From Cypionkella sp. (GTDB taxonomy: Bacteria > Pseudomonadota > Alphaproteobacteria > Rhodobacterales > Rhodobacteraceae), in contig JALOSF010000005.1 in the NCBI GenBank assembly GCA_025458525.1, forward strand, positions 1 through 64,000: a stretch of DNA of 64,000 bases, written 5' to 3'. Position numbers and translations under genes: made by a program. Position 1 is the stretch's first letter. Each line of letters starts with the position of its first letter. This document shows, piece after piece, positions 18,643 through 29,323 of the stretch. The notes beneath the pieces are model-generated. The model saw only the letters and a list, made by a program, of their open reading frames with translations, searched no databases and was not told the DNA's origin.

Positions 18643-19427
18643 CAGCGGAACCCCTCCTCGCCGTCGTGGTGCAGGCGCGGGCCGCGTTCCTCGATCTGTT
18701 CAAGCGCGCGGGCGACCGGCGTGTTGGGCGCGTCGTTCGGGTTGGCGATGCGGCTTTCGGGATTATGCGCCCAGCGGACCGCATTGGCGATGACCTTTTG
18801 CACCAAGGGCTGGTGATAGGTCGGATAGGTTTCGTGCCCCGGACGGAAGTAGAAGATATTGCCCGCCCCGCGCCGATAGGTCAGACCCGAGCGGAACACT
18901 TCACCGCCCTGGAACCAGCTGATGAACACGGTTTCCAGCGGCTCTGGCACGCCGAAGGGTTCGCCATACATCTCCTCGTTCTCCAGCTCGAAATGATCGG
19001 GCAGGCCGCGGGCGATGGGGTGCTGGCGGCTTGTGACCCAGATCCGCTCGCGCTCGCCAGCTTCGCGCCAGGTCAGGTTGCAGGGCGCGCCCATCAGCCG
19101 CTTGAAGGGTTTCGCGAAATGGGCCGAGTGCAGGAAGATCATGCCCATCCCGCCCCAGACCGCGTTGCAGACGCGCTCGACCACCGCGTCTTGCACCTCG
19201 CCATGGGCGGCGTGGCCCCACCAGATCAAGACATCGGTCTGGGCCAGTTTCTCGGCCGTCATGCCATGGTCGGGGTCTTGCAGGGTCACGGTTGACGCGG
19301 TGATGCCGTCTTCGCGGTTCAATGCCGCGGCGATCGTGCCGTGCATGGTCGCAGGATAGACCTGGGCCACCACCTTGTTCTTCTGTTCATGGACGTTTTC
19401 GCCCCACACGGTGACGCGGATGGTCAT
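18642..19427 (-). CDS. thuA: ThuA-domain trehalose/disaccharide utilisation protein
   Basis: VTVWGENVHEQKNKVVAQVYPATMHGTIAAAL, VLIWWGHAAHGEV, FYFRPGHETYPTYH; ThuA-specific. Confidence 0.9.
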   Translation of the reverse strand: MTIRVTVWGENVHEQKNKVVAQVYPATMHGTIAAALNREDGITASTVTLQDPDHGMTAEKLAQTDVLIWWGHAAHGEVQDAVVERVCNAVWGGMGMIFLHSAHFAKPFKRLMGAPCNLTWREAGERERIWVTSRQHPIARGLPDHFELENEEMYGEPFGVPEPLETVFISWFQGGEVFRSGLTYRRGAGNIFYFRPGHETYPTYHQPLVQKVIANAVRWAHNPESRIANPNDAPNTPVARALEQIEERGPRLHHDGEEGFR

Positions 19428-19462
19428 GGAAAGTCTCCTTGGCTTTGCGCTTTTGCGCAGTC

Positions 19463-20464
19463 TTAACGGATGGGTGTCCCGCTTTGGTCAAAGCGGTAGA
19501 GGTGGTCGGGCAGCGGCGCCAATGCAACCCGCGTGCCGATGGGGATGTTGGCCTTGCCGGGGCGGCGGACGATGACAGGGTCTTCTGCCCCGATTTCGAC
19601 AAAGATGAAATGGTCTGATCCAAGGTCTTCGACATGCAGCACATCGCCCGACCACGGGCCGTTTTCGACCAGCTGGATATGCTCTGACCGCACCCCCAGC
19701 GTCGCACAGCCCTCGGCCTGGGCAAAATGGCCGGTCAGGAAGTTCATCTTCGGGCTGCCGATGAAGCCCGCCACAAACAGCGAATTTGGCCGTTCGTAAA
19801 GCTCGGCCGGGGTGCCCACCTGCTCCAGCTTTCCGTCGCGCAGCACGGCGATGCGGTCGGCCAGCGTCATGGCCTCGACCTGATCATGGGTGACATAGAT
19901 CATCGTCACATCCTTCATCGCATGATGGAGCTTGGCGATTTCAAGCCGGGTCTGCACGCGCAAGGCCGCGTCAAGGTTCGACAAAGGCTCGTCGAACAGG
20001 AACACGCGCGGATCGCGCACGATGGCACGGCCAATCGCGACGCGCTGACGCTGACCGCCCGACAACTGCTTTGGCAGCCGGTCCAGCAGGTGGTCGATCT
20101 GAAGCAGTTTCGCGGCCGCCGTGACGCGCTTTCTGATCTCGCCCTCGCCGGATTTCTCCAGCTTCATGCCGAAGGCCATGTTGTCATAGACCTTCATGTG
20201 CGGGTAGAGCGCATAGGATTGAAACACCATGGCAATGCCCCGTTTCGACGGGATCAGGGTGTTGACCCTTTGGCCGTCAAAGCTCATGTCGCCCGTGGTG
20301 ATCTCCTCCAGCCCCGAGATCAACCGCAAAAGCGTGGATTTGCCGCAGCCCGACGGGCCGACAAAGACCATGAATTCGCCTTTCTCGATCGTCAGGTCGA
20401 TGCCCTTGATCACCTGCAAAGCGCCATAGGACTTCGTCACGTTCTTCAGTTCGATCTTTGCCAT
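19463..20464 (-). CDS. thuK: Carbohydrate ABC transporter ATP-binding protein (UgpC/ThuK type)
   Basis: FVGPSGCGKSTLLRLISGLE, LSGGQRQRVAIGRAIVRDPRVFLFDEPLSNLDAALR. Confidence 0.9.
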   Translation of the reverse strand: MAKIELKNVTKSYGALQVIKGIDLTIEKGEFMVFVGPSGCGKSTLLRLISGLEEITTGDMSFDGQRVNTLIPSKRGIAMVFQSYALYPHMKVYDNMAFGMKLEKSGEGEIRKRVTAAAKLLQIDHLLDRLPKQLSGGQRQRVAIGRAIVRDPRVFLFDEPLSNLDAALRVQTRLEIAKLHHAMKDVTMIYVTHDQVEAMTLADRIAVLRDGKLEQVGTPAELYERPNSLFVAGFIGSPKMNFLTGHFAQAEGCATLGVRSEHIQLVENGPWSGDVLHVEDLGSDHFIFVEIGAEDPVIVRRPGKANIPIGTRVALAPLPDHLYRFDQSGTPIR

Positions 20465-20468
20465 GATA

Positions 20469-21298
<830 letters not shown>

Positions 21299-21302
<4 letters not shown>

Positions 21303-22249
21303 TTCTGGCTCTCCCCCGACAGGTCAACCTTGCCCAGCCAGATGTAAAGGCTGACGAAAACGGCGATGATCGCGAACAAAAGCGTGGATTGCGCCGCGCC
21401 ATAGGCGAACTTGTCGAAGTCGATCATGTTCTCGCGGCTGATGACCGACATGGTCTTGGCCGCGGCCGAGTTCGGGGTCAGCACATAAACCAGGTCAAAG
21501 ATGCGCAGCGCATCAAGCATGCGGAAGATGATGGCCACCGCCAGCGCGGGGCGGATCAGCGGCAGCGTCACCTTGAAGAACACCTTGACCGGGTTCACCC
21601 CATCCAGCCTTGCGGCCTCATAGATATCGCGCGGCACCATTTGCAGGCCGGCAAGGATCAACAGCGCCATGAAGGGCGTGGTCTTCCAGATATCGACGAT
21701 CAGAACCGCCGTCATCGCCGTGTCAACGCTGGCCGTCCAGGCGATCTTCTGGTCGATCAGGCCAAGGCCAAGCAGGATATCGTTGATGATCCCGAACTGG
21801 TCGTTCAACATCCAGGCCCACATCTTTGCGCTGACGATGGTCGGGATCGCCCAAGGGATCAGGATCGCCGCGCGCACGAAGCCGCGCCCCTTGAACTCGG
21901 CATTCAGGACCAGGGCGACGATCAGGCCCAGGATCGTCTCGAAAAAGACCGAGACAAAGGCAAAGCGCACCGTGTTCCAGACCGCGTTCCACCAGGCCGG
22001 ATCGACCAGCGTCCCGCGCCAGATCCAGCGGCCCGACTCGAGGATGCGCAAGGATAGATAGTTGTCGAACCCGATCCACTCGCCGCCATAAAGGTCCGAC
22101 AGCGTGGTGTCGGTCAGCGAAAACCAGATCGTGCGGATCAGCGGCCAGGCCGCGACAAAGAACAGTGCGGCAAGCATCGGCGCAAGGAACCAGAAGGCCG
22201 CGCGCTGGCGTTGTTGCGACAGGCTGAGGCCGTCGGATTTGTCTGTCAT
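21299..22249 (-). CDS. thuF: Carbohydrate ABC transporter permease (ThuF-like)
   Basis: MalF-type permease with YEAARLDGVNPVKVFFKVTLPLIRPAL. ORF extends to 22318; MTDKSDG start at 22249 preferred. Confidence 0.88.
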
Positions 22250-22291
22250 CTTACCCTCCCCGATCGGGCCCATGCGGCCCGGTTTGAAGGA

Positions 22292-22314
22292 CGGGCGGCC
22301 ATGCGGGCCGCCCG
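22292..22314 (-). other. Intercistronic hairpin after the SBP gene (CGGGCGGCC-atgcg-GGCCGCCCG)
   Basis: 9-bp perfect stem between thuE-like and thuF-like genes. Confidence 0.7.
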
Positions 22315-22343
22315 CCACAGGGGTCAGTGTGGTCCGGGAGGAC

Positions 22344-23621
22344 TTACCAGCCCGACCCCTTGATGTCGGTCAGCTCGACCTCCAGCAGTTCCAGGTTTTC
22401 GGCCGCACTGCCGTTGCCCGACAGCGTGCTGTGAACCGCCGACCAGAAGCGGGCCGACACTTCATTGTATTTGCCCAGTGTGGGGGCCGACGGGCGCGGC
22501 ACCGCGTTCAAGAACACCTCTTTCCATTGCGGAATGATGGGCTGCGCGGCGGCGATCTCGGCATCATCGTAAAGCGACACGATGGTCGGAAGGTTGGATT
22601 CAGTCAGCGCGCGTTGCTTTTGCGCCTCGGGCCCGGCCAGATAGAGCGCAAGGCTGATCGCGGCCTCTTGCTTGGTCGAGTATTTCGACACCGCGACATT
22701 CCAGCCGCCCAGCGTCGCCGCCGACCCGGAGCCTTCGCCGCCCGACGGCAGCGGGGTGACGCCGAACAAGCCTTTGACCGCGCTGTCCTCGCCGTTGCCA
22801 AGACCGTAGGCATAGGGCCAGTTGCGCATGAACACCGCATTGCCGGTCTGCCACAGGCCGCGGGCTTCTTCTTCCTGATAGGCCAGAACGCCCTCGGGGC
22901 TGATGGTGCCGACCCAGCCCTTGGCCGTTTCCAGCGCCGCCACGGCGTTTTCATTGTTCACGCTGATCGTGCCGTCCGCCTCGACGATCTGGCCGCCGCC
23001 AAAGGACTTGACCCATTCCAGCGCATTGCAGGTCAGCCCTTCGTAAGCGTTGCCCTGCCAGACAAAACCCCAGATGTCCGCGTCGCCGGCTGCACGTTCG
23101 GCGTCCTGAATGAACTGCGCGGTTTCCTGCATCTCGGCCCAGGTGGTGGGAACGGCCTTGCCGTGCTTTTCCAGCAGATCCTTGCGGTAATAAAGCGCCG
23201 GTGCATCGGTAAAGATCGGCAGGGCGACCAGCTTGCCGTTCACCGTCTGGCTTTCGATGATCGAGGGGAAATGCGTTGGCGCCAGATCCTTGGCGACCTC
23301 GGTCAAGTCAACGAAATGATCGGCCAGTTGCGGGGCCCAGATCACATCGGTCTGGTAAAGATCGATATCCGACGCACCCGCAGCAAGCCAGAGCCGATAC
23401 TGGCCGAACTGATCGGTGGTCGAAGCCGGCATCGGCACCATCGTCACGGTGTGGCCGGTCGCCTCCTCCCAGGGTTTGACCAGCGTCTTGAAGTTTTCCA
23501 CCGCATTGCCGACGGCGCCCGAGACGTAGAACAATTCCTCTGCCATCGCCGGGGCGCCAAGCCCTGCCATAAGCGCGCCAAGGGCAGCCGAGCGCAGGGC
23601 GCGGCCTGTCATCTTCATCAT
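22344..23621 (-). CDS. thuE: Carbohydrate ABC transporter substrate-binding protein (ThuE-like)
   Basis: Signal peptide MMKMTGRALRSAALGALMAGLGAPAMA; SBP family 1 body. Confidence 0.88.
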   Translation of the reverse strand: MMKMTGRALRSAALGALMAGLGAPAMAEELFYVSGAVGNAVENFKTLVKPWEEATGHTVTMVPMPASTTDQFGQYRLWLAAGASDIDLYQTDVIWAPQLADHFVDLTEVAKDLAPTHFPSIIESQTVNGKLVALPIFTDAPALYYRKDLLEKHGKAVPTTWAEMQETAQFIQDAERAAGDADIWGFVWQGNAYEGLTCNALEWVKSFGGGQIVEADGTISVNNENAVAALETAKGWVGTISPEGVLAYQEEEARGLWQTGNAVFMRNWPYAYGLGNGEDSAVKGLFGVTPLPSGGEGSGSAATLGGWNVAVSKYSTKQEAAISLALYLAGPEAQKQRALTESNLPTIVSLYDDAEIAAAQPIIPQWKEVFLNAVPRPSAPTLGKYNEVSARFWSAVHSTLSGNGSAAENLELLEVELTDIKGSGW

Positions 23622-23712
23622 TGGTAGTCCTCCCATCAGGCGCGGCAAAACGGGGGCGCCTTTTCCCATACCGATCGCTTCGCGGCTTTGGCGCCTCCTT
23701 GCGCCACGGCTT

Positions 23713-23728
23713 TCCGAAACGTTTCGGA
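23713..23728. promoter_or_regulatory. LacI-type operator TCCGAAACGTTTCGGA
   Basis: Perfect 16-bp palindrome with LacI-family central CG, upstream of the thuE-like gene. Confidence 0.8.
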
Positions 23729-23791
23729 TGCATAGGATGACAGGGTGTTCACGGTCAACGATTCGTTATCGGATCGGCGCGAGGCCAGGTT

Positions 23792-24814
23792 TCAGATCGA
23801 ACTGACCGAGTTTCTTGCGATGAATTCGAAGCGGCCCACCCGTTGCAACTGGTCCAGCGGCCTGCCGTCTATGGCGCCCGCCAGACAATCGGCCAGGGGT
23901 TCCCAGCTTTCGCGCAACGGCGCCTTGGTGACGGTAAGCGCCGGAAAGAAGGCCGAGGCGCGCAAGGCGGGCAGGTGGTCATCATGGGCCACCACCGACA
24001 CATCGCCCGGGATCGACAGGCCAAGCGCTGCCAGGGCCTGATAGACCCCGCGGGCAAGGCGCACATTGCCGCAAACGATGGCGGTCGGGCGCGGGCCGCC
24101 ATCGGAAAACATCCGCACCGCAGCCGTCAGGCCATTGGCCTCGTCCATCGGCGCATGGATGTGCAGGCGCGGATCGGGCGTCAGCCCGGCCTGCGCCAGG
24201 GCGGCGCGATAGCCCCGTTCGCGCACGGTCACATAAGACCGCCCGGCAACACCGTTCAGAAAGGCAATCCTGCGATGGCCCCGCGCGGCAAGGTGGGACG
24301 TGAGGTCAAAGGCAAGCTGTTGATTTTCAATGTCGAAATAGGGGTAATCCGGGGCCTCGCCGATGCGGCCATGAACGACAAAGGGAATGCCGGCCTTGCG
24401 CAGAAAGGCGACGCGCGGGTCTTGGTCCAGCGGATCGATCAGGACAAACCCGTCCAGCATCGCCTTGCCGATCAGCTTTTGATAGACCGGCAGCACGGGT
24501 TCGTCCTGCCCCGTGATGTGAAGCACAAACTGCATCCCGCGCCCCGAAAAATTGGCCGACAGGCCTGCGACCACCTCCAGAAAGATGCCGTCCTGCCCGA
24601 TGTTGGGGTGTTGCGGCACCACAAGCCCGACCATGCCGGATCGCCCCGACACCAGCTTTCGTGCCAGCATGTTGGGGTGATAATTCATGCGCCGCGCGGT
24701 TTCCTTGACGCGCAGGCGGGTTTCCTCGTTGACATCGGAATGTCCGTTCAGGGCGCGGCTGACCTGGGTGATCGACATGTCGAGCGCGCGCGCGATGTCT
24801 TTCAGCGTTGCCAT
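23792..24814 (-). CDS. thuR: LacI-family transcriptional regulator (ThuR-like)
   Basis: MATLKDIARALDMSITQVSRALNGHSDVNEETRLRVKETARRMNYHPNMLARKL. Confidence 0.9.
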   Translation of the reverse strand: MATLKDIARALDMSITQVSRALNGHSDVNEETRLRVKETARRMNYHPNMLARKLVSGRSGMVGLVVPQHPNIGQDGIFLEVVAGLSANFSGRGMQFVLHITGQDEPVLPVYQKLIGKAMLDGFVLIDPLDQDPRVAFLRKAGIPFVVHGRIGEAPDYPYFDIENQQLAFDLTSHLAARGHRRIAFLNGVAGRSYVTVRERGYRAALAQAGLTPDPRLHIHAPMDEANGLTAAVRMFSDGGPRPTAIVCGNVRLARGVYQALAALGLSIPGDVSVVAHDDHLPALRASAFFPALTVTKAPLRESWEPLADCLAGAIDGRPLDQLQRVGRFEFIARNSVSSI

Positions 24815-24838
24815 CTGTCCCGATCTCTCCTGTCTGCG

Positions 24839-24858
24839 GTTTCCGAAACATTTCGGAA
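24839..24858. promoter_or_regulatory. LacI-type operator TTTCCGAAACATTTCGGAAA, upstream of the lacI-family gene
   Basis: Same half-site as 23713-23728 (CCGAAA..TTTCGG); symmetric except the two centre bases. Confidence 0.72.
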
Positions 24859-25231
24859 AGCCATTTGCCAGCCGTTCCGGCGGCCAGTCTGTTGCGTGTT
24901 CTGCCTCAACTGGGGCGGCTTTCAAAGCCCGGATGCGCGGGCCTTGTGCCGTTTGCCTGCTGGTGTCGCGTTTTGGCGCGGCGCCGTGGCGGCCGAAACC
25001 GGGGTCTGGCGACGCGCGCGGCGGCGGATCGCTGTGGCCTTTGATCAGCGCGATGGGTAAGAAAACGCGGTGCGCCGCCCTCGGACGGCCCGGTGGTGGC
25101 GGGGTCGCCCCGATGCCCCGCTCCTCGGCGCCGTTGGCCCGGCCTGACCTTATTATTATTTTCGTTTTTGTATCTTGCGAAGTTTTTCAAAAGCCTTTGC
25201 GGCATCATCCAGCTGGCTCTGTCACCATAAA

Positions 25232-25255
25232 GCACATTTTTGCAGCGAAATGTGC
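25232..25255. promoter_or_regulatory. Candidate operator/hairpin GCACATTT-ttgcagcg-AAATGTGC
   Basis: Perfect 8-bp inverted repeat in the AT-rich upstream region of the amidohydrolase operon. Confidence 0.55.
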
Positions 25256-25377
25256 AGGTTTATGTCAAGAGTTTCGGGAATATTGGAATCTGCGTTTTTT
25301 TTCATTGTCACATGTCTAGAAACAGGCAACGCTCAGGGTTGGGACTCGCGGCGAGTCTTGGCAAGCGGGGGCAGGTG

Positions 25378-26850
25378 ATGAGCATGAAGCTGGCTGCAAG
25401 ATGGATCCTGGCCCATGACGGTCATGACCATGTGCTGGTGGAAGATGGCGAAATGGTCATCGATGCGGGCAAGGTTGTCAGCATCGGCCCGCGCGGCACG
25501 CTGCCGGGGGGCGAGGGTCTTGATCTGGGCGAGGCGCTGATTGCGCCCGGCTTCGTCGACCTCAACGCGCTTGCCGATGTCGATACCACGATTCTGGGCT
25601 TTGGCGGCATGCCTGTTGCGGATGCCAAAAGCGTGCGCGAGGGCCATGTGGCGGCGGCGCGCGATCTGCTGACGACCCAGCAGATGGTGATGGCCGCGCG
25701 CGGGGCCTTTTGCCAGCTTCTTCTGTCGGGGGTGACGACCGCGCTGCCCGTGACCTCGCTCCTGTTTCGCAAATGGGCCGAAAATGCCGCCGAGTTCGAG
25801 GCGGTTGCGGCCCTGTCCGACGAACTGGGCCTGCGCCTTGTGCTGGGCCCCAGCTTCCGCTCGGCGATCAATGTGGTGCGGGCCGACGGGAGCAGGGGGC
25901 AGGTCGAGGATGAGGCGGCTGGTCTGGCCGGTCTGGCCGATGCTGTCCGGTTCATCAAGCGGCTTTCGGGCGGGCTTGTGTCTGGTCTGCTGGTGCCCTC
26001 GACCATTGAAACCTGTTCCGATGCACTGATCCGGCAGACGGCGGAACAGGCGGCAGAGTTGAACGTGCCGTTCCGCCTGCATTGCTGTCAGTCGCAGGCT
26101 GAAACCGAAATGATCTGGGGCAGGGCGGGCAGGTCGTCGATCGGCTTGCTGCGCGACCTTGGCGCCTTGTCGCCGCGCGCGCTGTTGCCCCATGCCAAGC
26201 TGCTGGGCGGGCCGAACGCCGATCCTGACCTGATCGCGGCAGACCGCGAGGCGCTTGCCGAAAGTGGCGCGGTCGTGGTGCATTGTCCGCTGGTCATCGG
26301 CCGGGGGGGCAAACGCCTGAACAGCTTTGCCGATTTCACCGCCCAAGGCATCCGCATCGGCATGGGCACCGACACGACCCCGCCCAATATGCTGATGAAC
26401 CTGCAAGCCGGGCTGACGATGGCGCGGATCAGCGATCCGGCGACGCGGCCCGCCGATATCATGCGCGCGGCCACGCTGGGCGGTGCCGCGGCCATCGGCA
26501 GGCCCGATCTGGGGCGTCTTGCGCCGGGCTCTGCCGCTGATCTGGTGGTGTGGGATCTTGCCGCGCTCGAGGTGCAGCCGGTGCATGACCCGGTCGAGGC
26601 GCTGTTTCTGATGCCGCCGGGCCTGCGCCCCCGGCATGTCTGGGTGGCAGGCCGCCAGGTCGTGCGCGACGCGCAGGTGGTGGGCATCGATGAACAGGCC
26701 ATCGCGTCCGCCATGCAAGCGATCTTTGTGGTGCTGCGCGACAGTTTTGCCACCCGCCATCCGCAGGGCCTTGGCTGGCCCGCGCTCTTTCCGCCGTCCT
26801 TTCCCCTCATAACAAGAAACGCGAAAATCCAGCACGGAGACGTATCATGA
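25378..26850 (+). CDS. Amidohydrolase-superfamily protein (deaminase/chlorohydrolase-like), HxH variant
   Basis: MSMKLAARWILAHDGHDHVLVEDGEMVIDAGKVVSIGP...RLHCCQSQAET...LLPHAKLL...IGMGTDTTPPNMLMNLQAGL; ORF runs from 25240. Confidence 0.82.
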   Translation: MSMKLAARWILAHDGHDHVLVEDGEMVIDAGKVVSIGPRGTLPGGEGLDLGEALIAPGFVDLNALADVDTTILGFGGMPVADAKSVREGHVAAARDLLTTQQMVMAARGAFCQLLLSGVTTALPVTSLLFRKWAENAAEFEAVAALSDELGLRLVLGPSFRSAINVVRADGSRGQVEDEAAGLAGLADAVRFIKRLSGGLVSGLLVPSTIETCSDALIRQTAEQAAELNVPFRLHCCQSQAETEMIWGRAGRSSIGLLRDLGALSPRALLPHAKLLGGPNADPDLIAADREALAESGAVVVHCPLVIGRGGKRLNSFADFTAQGIRIGMGTDTTPPNMLMNLQAGLTMARISDPATRPADIMRAATLGGAAAIGRPDLGRLAPGSAADLVVWDLAALEVQPVHDPVEALFLMPPGLRPRHVWVAGRQVVRDAQVVGIDEQAIASAMQAIFVVLRDSFATRHPQGLGWPALFPPSFPLITRNAKIQHGDVS

Positions 26851-28352
26851 AACTACATCGAAGCCTAACTGCGGGACTGGTTGCCCTGACCCTTGCGATG
26901 CCCGCACACACCGCCTGGTCACAGGACGCAGAGCCGGTTGTCATCGCCTCGTCCGAGGATGTCATCAGCCTTGATCCGCACATGCTTGACAGCAACAATC
27001 CCACCGGATCGGTGATCTGGTCGGTGTTCGACAGTCTTGTGCGGCGTGCGCCTGATGGCACGTCGGTGCCACGGCTGGCCACCGAATGGGAGCGGGTCGA
27101 TGACGTGACCTGGCGGTTCAAGCTGCGCGAAGGCGTGACCTTCAGCAATGGCGAGCCGTTCAATGCCGCAGCGGTTCAGGTCAACTTTGCCCGTATGAAC
27201 ACCGCGCCGTTCAACTCGGTCCAGCAGTTGCACGACCAGACCGGCCTGACCGAGGTTCGCATCATTGACGATTACACGATCGAACTGGTGACGGAAAAGC
27301 CGACGGTCAACATGCTCTACTGGCTGGCCGAGGCCTTTATCGCGGCGCCCGATTACATCACCAACACCGCCCCCGACGTGGTGGCAAGCGCGCCCGTCGG
27401 CTCTGGCCCCTATGTCCTTGGCGAATGGAACCGGGGCGACTCGCTGACGCTGGTTGCGAATGACGCCTATTGGGGCGGTGCGCCGGCGGTCAAGACCGTG
27501 ACCTTCCGCGCCATCCCCGAAGTCTCCTCGCGGCTGAACGAATTGCGCGCGGGGACCGTCGATCTGGTTGTCGGCATCACCCCGGACTCGGCCGAGCAGG
27601 CCAATTCGGATGTCAGCGATCTGGTCCGCATCGAAGGTCTGCGCAAGATGCATATGGGCATCTCGATCAAGGGCGAGCAGCCTGCACTGGCGGATGTGCG
27701 GGTGCGCCAGGCGCTGAACCATGCCGTCGATGTGCCCACCATCGTGGCTTCGTTGATGGGCGGGTCCACCTCGCCGCTGGTCAGCATCGTCAACCCGCCG
27801 AACAACAACCCCGATCTGACGCCCTTTGCCTATGACCCGGAAAAGGCCAAGGCCCTGCTGGCCGAGGCAGGTTTCCCCGATGGCTTCCCGCTGACGCTGC
27901 AATGGTCCACCCGTTTTGACGGCGGCAAGGAAGTGTCCGAAGTCGTGGGCGCCTATCTGGAGCAGGTGGGCATTCAGCCAACCTATGAGGCGGTCGAGAT
28001 CGGGCAGTTCCGCGCCGGGCTGTCCTCGGCCTCGCTCAAGGGCATTTATTTCCAAGGCTGGGCCGCGCTGATCAACCCGTCGGTCGAATTGGTCATCCTG
28101 ACCTGCGGTCACGTTGACAATTCCAGCGGGTATTGCAACCCAGAGTATGACAAGCTGGTCATCGAGGCCTCCCAGACGCTGGACGATCAGGCCCGGCAGA
28201 AGCTGGAGTTTGCGGCACAGGAAATCATCTGGAACGATGCGCCCTGGCTCTATCTGTGGCGCTTGCCCAGCTTCTTTGGGATCTCGAAGGAGCTGAGCTA
28301 TGAGTTTCGTGCCGACAACTATCTCGAGCCGTATCTGATCACCTACAAATGA
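26847..28352 (+). CDS. Dipeptide/oligopeptide/nickel-type ABC transporter substrate-binding protein (DppA-like)
   Basis: Signal peptide; EDVISLDPHMLDSNNPTGSVIWSVFDSLVRR, SBP family 5. Confidence 0.9.
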   Translation: MKLHRSLTAGLVALTLAMPAHTAWSQDAEPVVIASSEDVISLDPHMLDSNNPTGSVIWSVFDSLVRRAPDGTSVPRLATEWERVDDVTWRFKLREGVTFSNGEPFNAAAVQVNFARMNTAPFNSVQQLHDQTGLTEVRIIDDYTIELVTEKPTVNMLYWLAEAFIAAPDYITNTAPDVVASAPVGSGPYVLGEWNRGDSLTLVANDAYWGGAPAVKTVTFRAIPEVSSRLNELRAGTVDLVVGITPDSAEQANSDVSDLVRIEGLRKMHMGISIKGEQPALADVRVRQALNHAVDVPTIVASLMGGSTSPLVSIVNPPNNNPDLTPFAYDPEKAKALLAEAGFPDGFPLTLQWSTRFDGGKEVSEVVGAYLEQVGIQPTYEAVEIGQFRAGLSSASLKGIYFQGWAALINPSVELVILTCGHVDNSSGYCNPEYDKLVIEASQTLDDQARQKLEFAAQEIIWNDAPWLYLWRLPSFFGISKELSYEFRADNYLEPYLITYK

Positions 28353-28360
28353 CACGACTC

Positions 28361-28385
28361 CCTGCCCCGGATTGTCCGGGGCAGG
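28361..28385 (+). other. Intercistronic hairpin after the SBP gene (CCTGCCCCGGA-ttg-TCCGGGGCAGG)
   Basis: 11-bp perfect stem between DppA-like and DppB-like genes, no U-tract. Confidence 0.75.
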
Positions 28386-28405
28386 GCAGAAGGCAGGTTC
28401 CCTGA

Positions 28406-29323
28406 ATGCCCCTTTTTCTGTTCAAACGGTTCCTTCAGGCGCTTCTCGTCCTGATCGGAGTGTCGTTTTCCACGTTCATCGTGGCCCATATGACCGGCGA
28501 CCCTGTGGAGTTGATGGCGCGTGAAAACGCCACGCTCGAGGACAAGCAGGCGCTGCGCGAGTTTCTGGGCCTCGATCGTCCGCTGGCCGAGCAATACCTG
28601 AGCTTTGTCGGCAAGGCCTTGCAGGGCGATCTTGGCTATTCCTTCGTGCAGCAGGCGCCTGTCACCCAACTCATAGCCGAGCGTTTGCCCGCGACCTTGC
28701 TGCTTGCCGCCGCGGGCTTTGTGCTGGCCTTGCTGATTTCGGTGCCCCTGGGCATCATCATCGCGCTGAAGCGCAACACCGTCTGGGATGTGGTGGTGAC
28801 GGCCCTTGCGATGATCGGGCAGGCCGCGCCGGGGTTCTGGATCGGGCTGATGCTGGTGGTTCTGTTTGCGGTCGAACTGAAGCTGCTGCCCGTGTCCGGT
28901 TATGGCGGCCCGTTGTATCTGGTCCTGCCTGCCATCACGCTGGCGCTGCAATCGGCGGCGCGCCTTACGCGCCTTGTCCGTGCCAGCATGCTCGAGGTGC
29001 TCAACGCCGACTATATCCGCACCGCGCGGTCCAAAGGGCTGCGTGAGCGCACGATCCTGTTCATCCACGCCTTTCGCGGCGCCATGATCCCGGTGGTGAC
29101 GATGGCGGGGCTGGAACTGGCCGAACTGGTGTCGGGGGCCTTCATCACCGAAACGATCTTTGCCTGGCCGGGCGTCGGGCGGCTTGCCGTCAATGCGGTC
29201 TATCAGCGGGATTTCCCGTTGATTCAGGGGGTTGTCCTGATGGCGGCCGCCTTCTTCGTGATCATCAATTTCCTTGTCGATGTGCTGTATGTGGTCATCG
29301 ATCCGCGGGTGAAACTGAAATGA
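28406..29323 (+). CDS. ABC transporter permease (DppB-like)
   Basis: MPLFLFKRFLQALLVLIGVSFSTFIVAHMTGDPV; DYIRTARSKGLRERTILFIHAFRGAMIPVVT. Confidence 0.92.
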   Translation: MPLFLFKRFLQALLVLIGVSFSTFIVAHMTGDPVELMARENATLEDKQALREFLGLDRPLAEQYLSFVGKALQGDLGYSFVQQAPVTQLIAERLPATLLLAAAGFVLALLISVPLGIIIALKRNTVWDVVVTALAMIGQAAPGFWIGLMLVVLFAVELKLLPVSGYGGPLYLVLPAITLALQSAARLTRLVRASMLEVLNADYIRTARSKGLRERTILFIHAFRGAMIPVVTMAGLELAELVSGAFITETIFAWPGVGRLAVNAVYQRDFPLIQGVVLMAAAFFVIINFLVDVLYVVIDPRVKLK

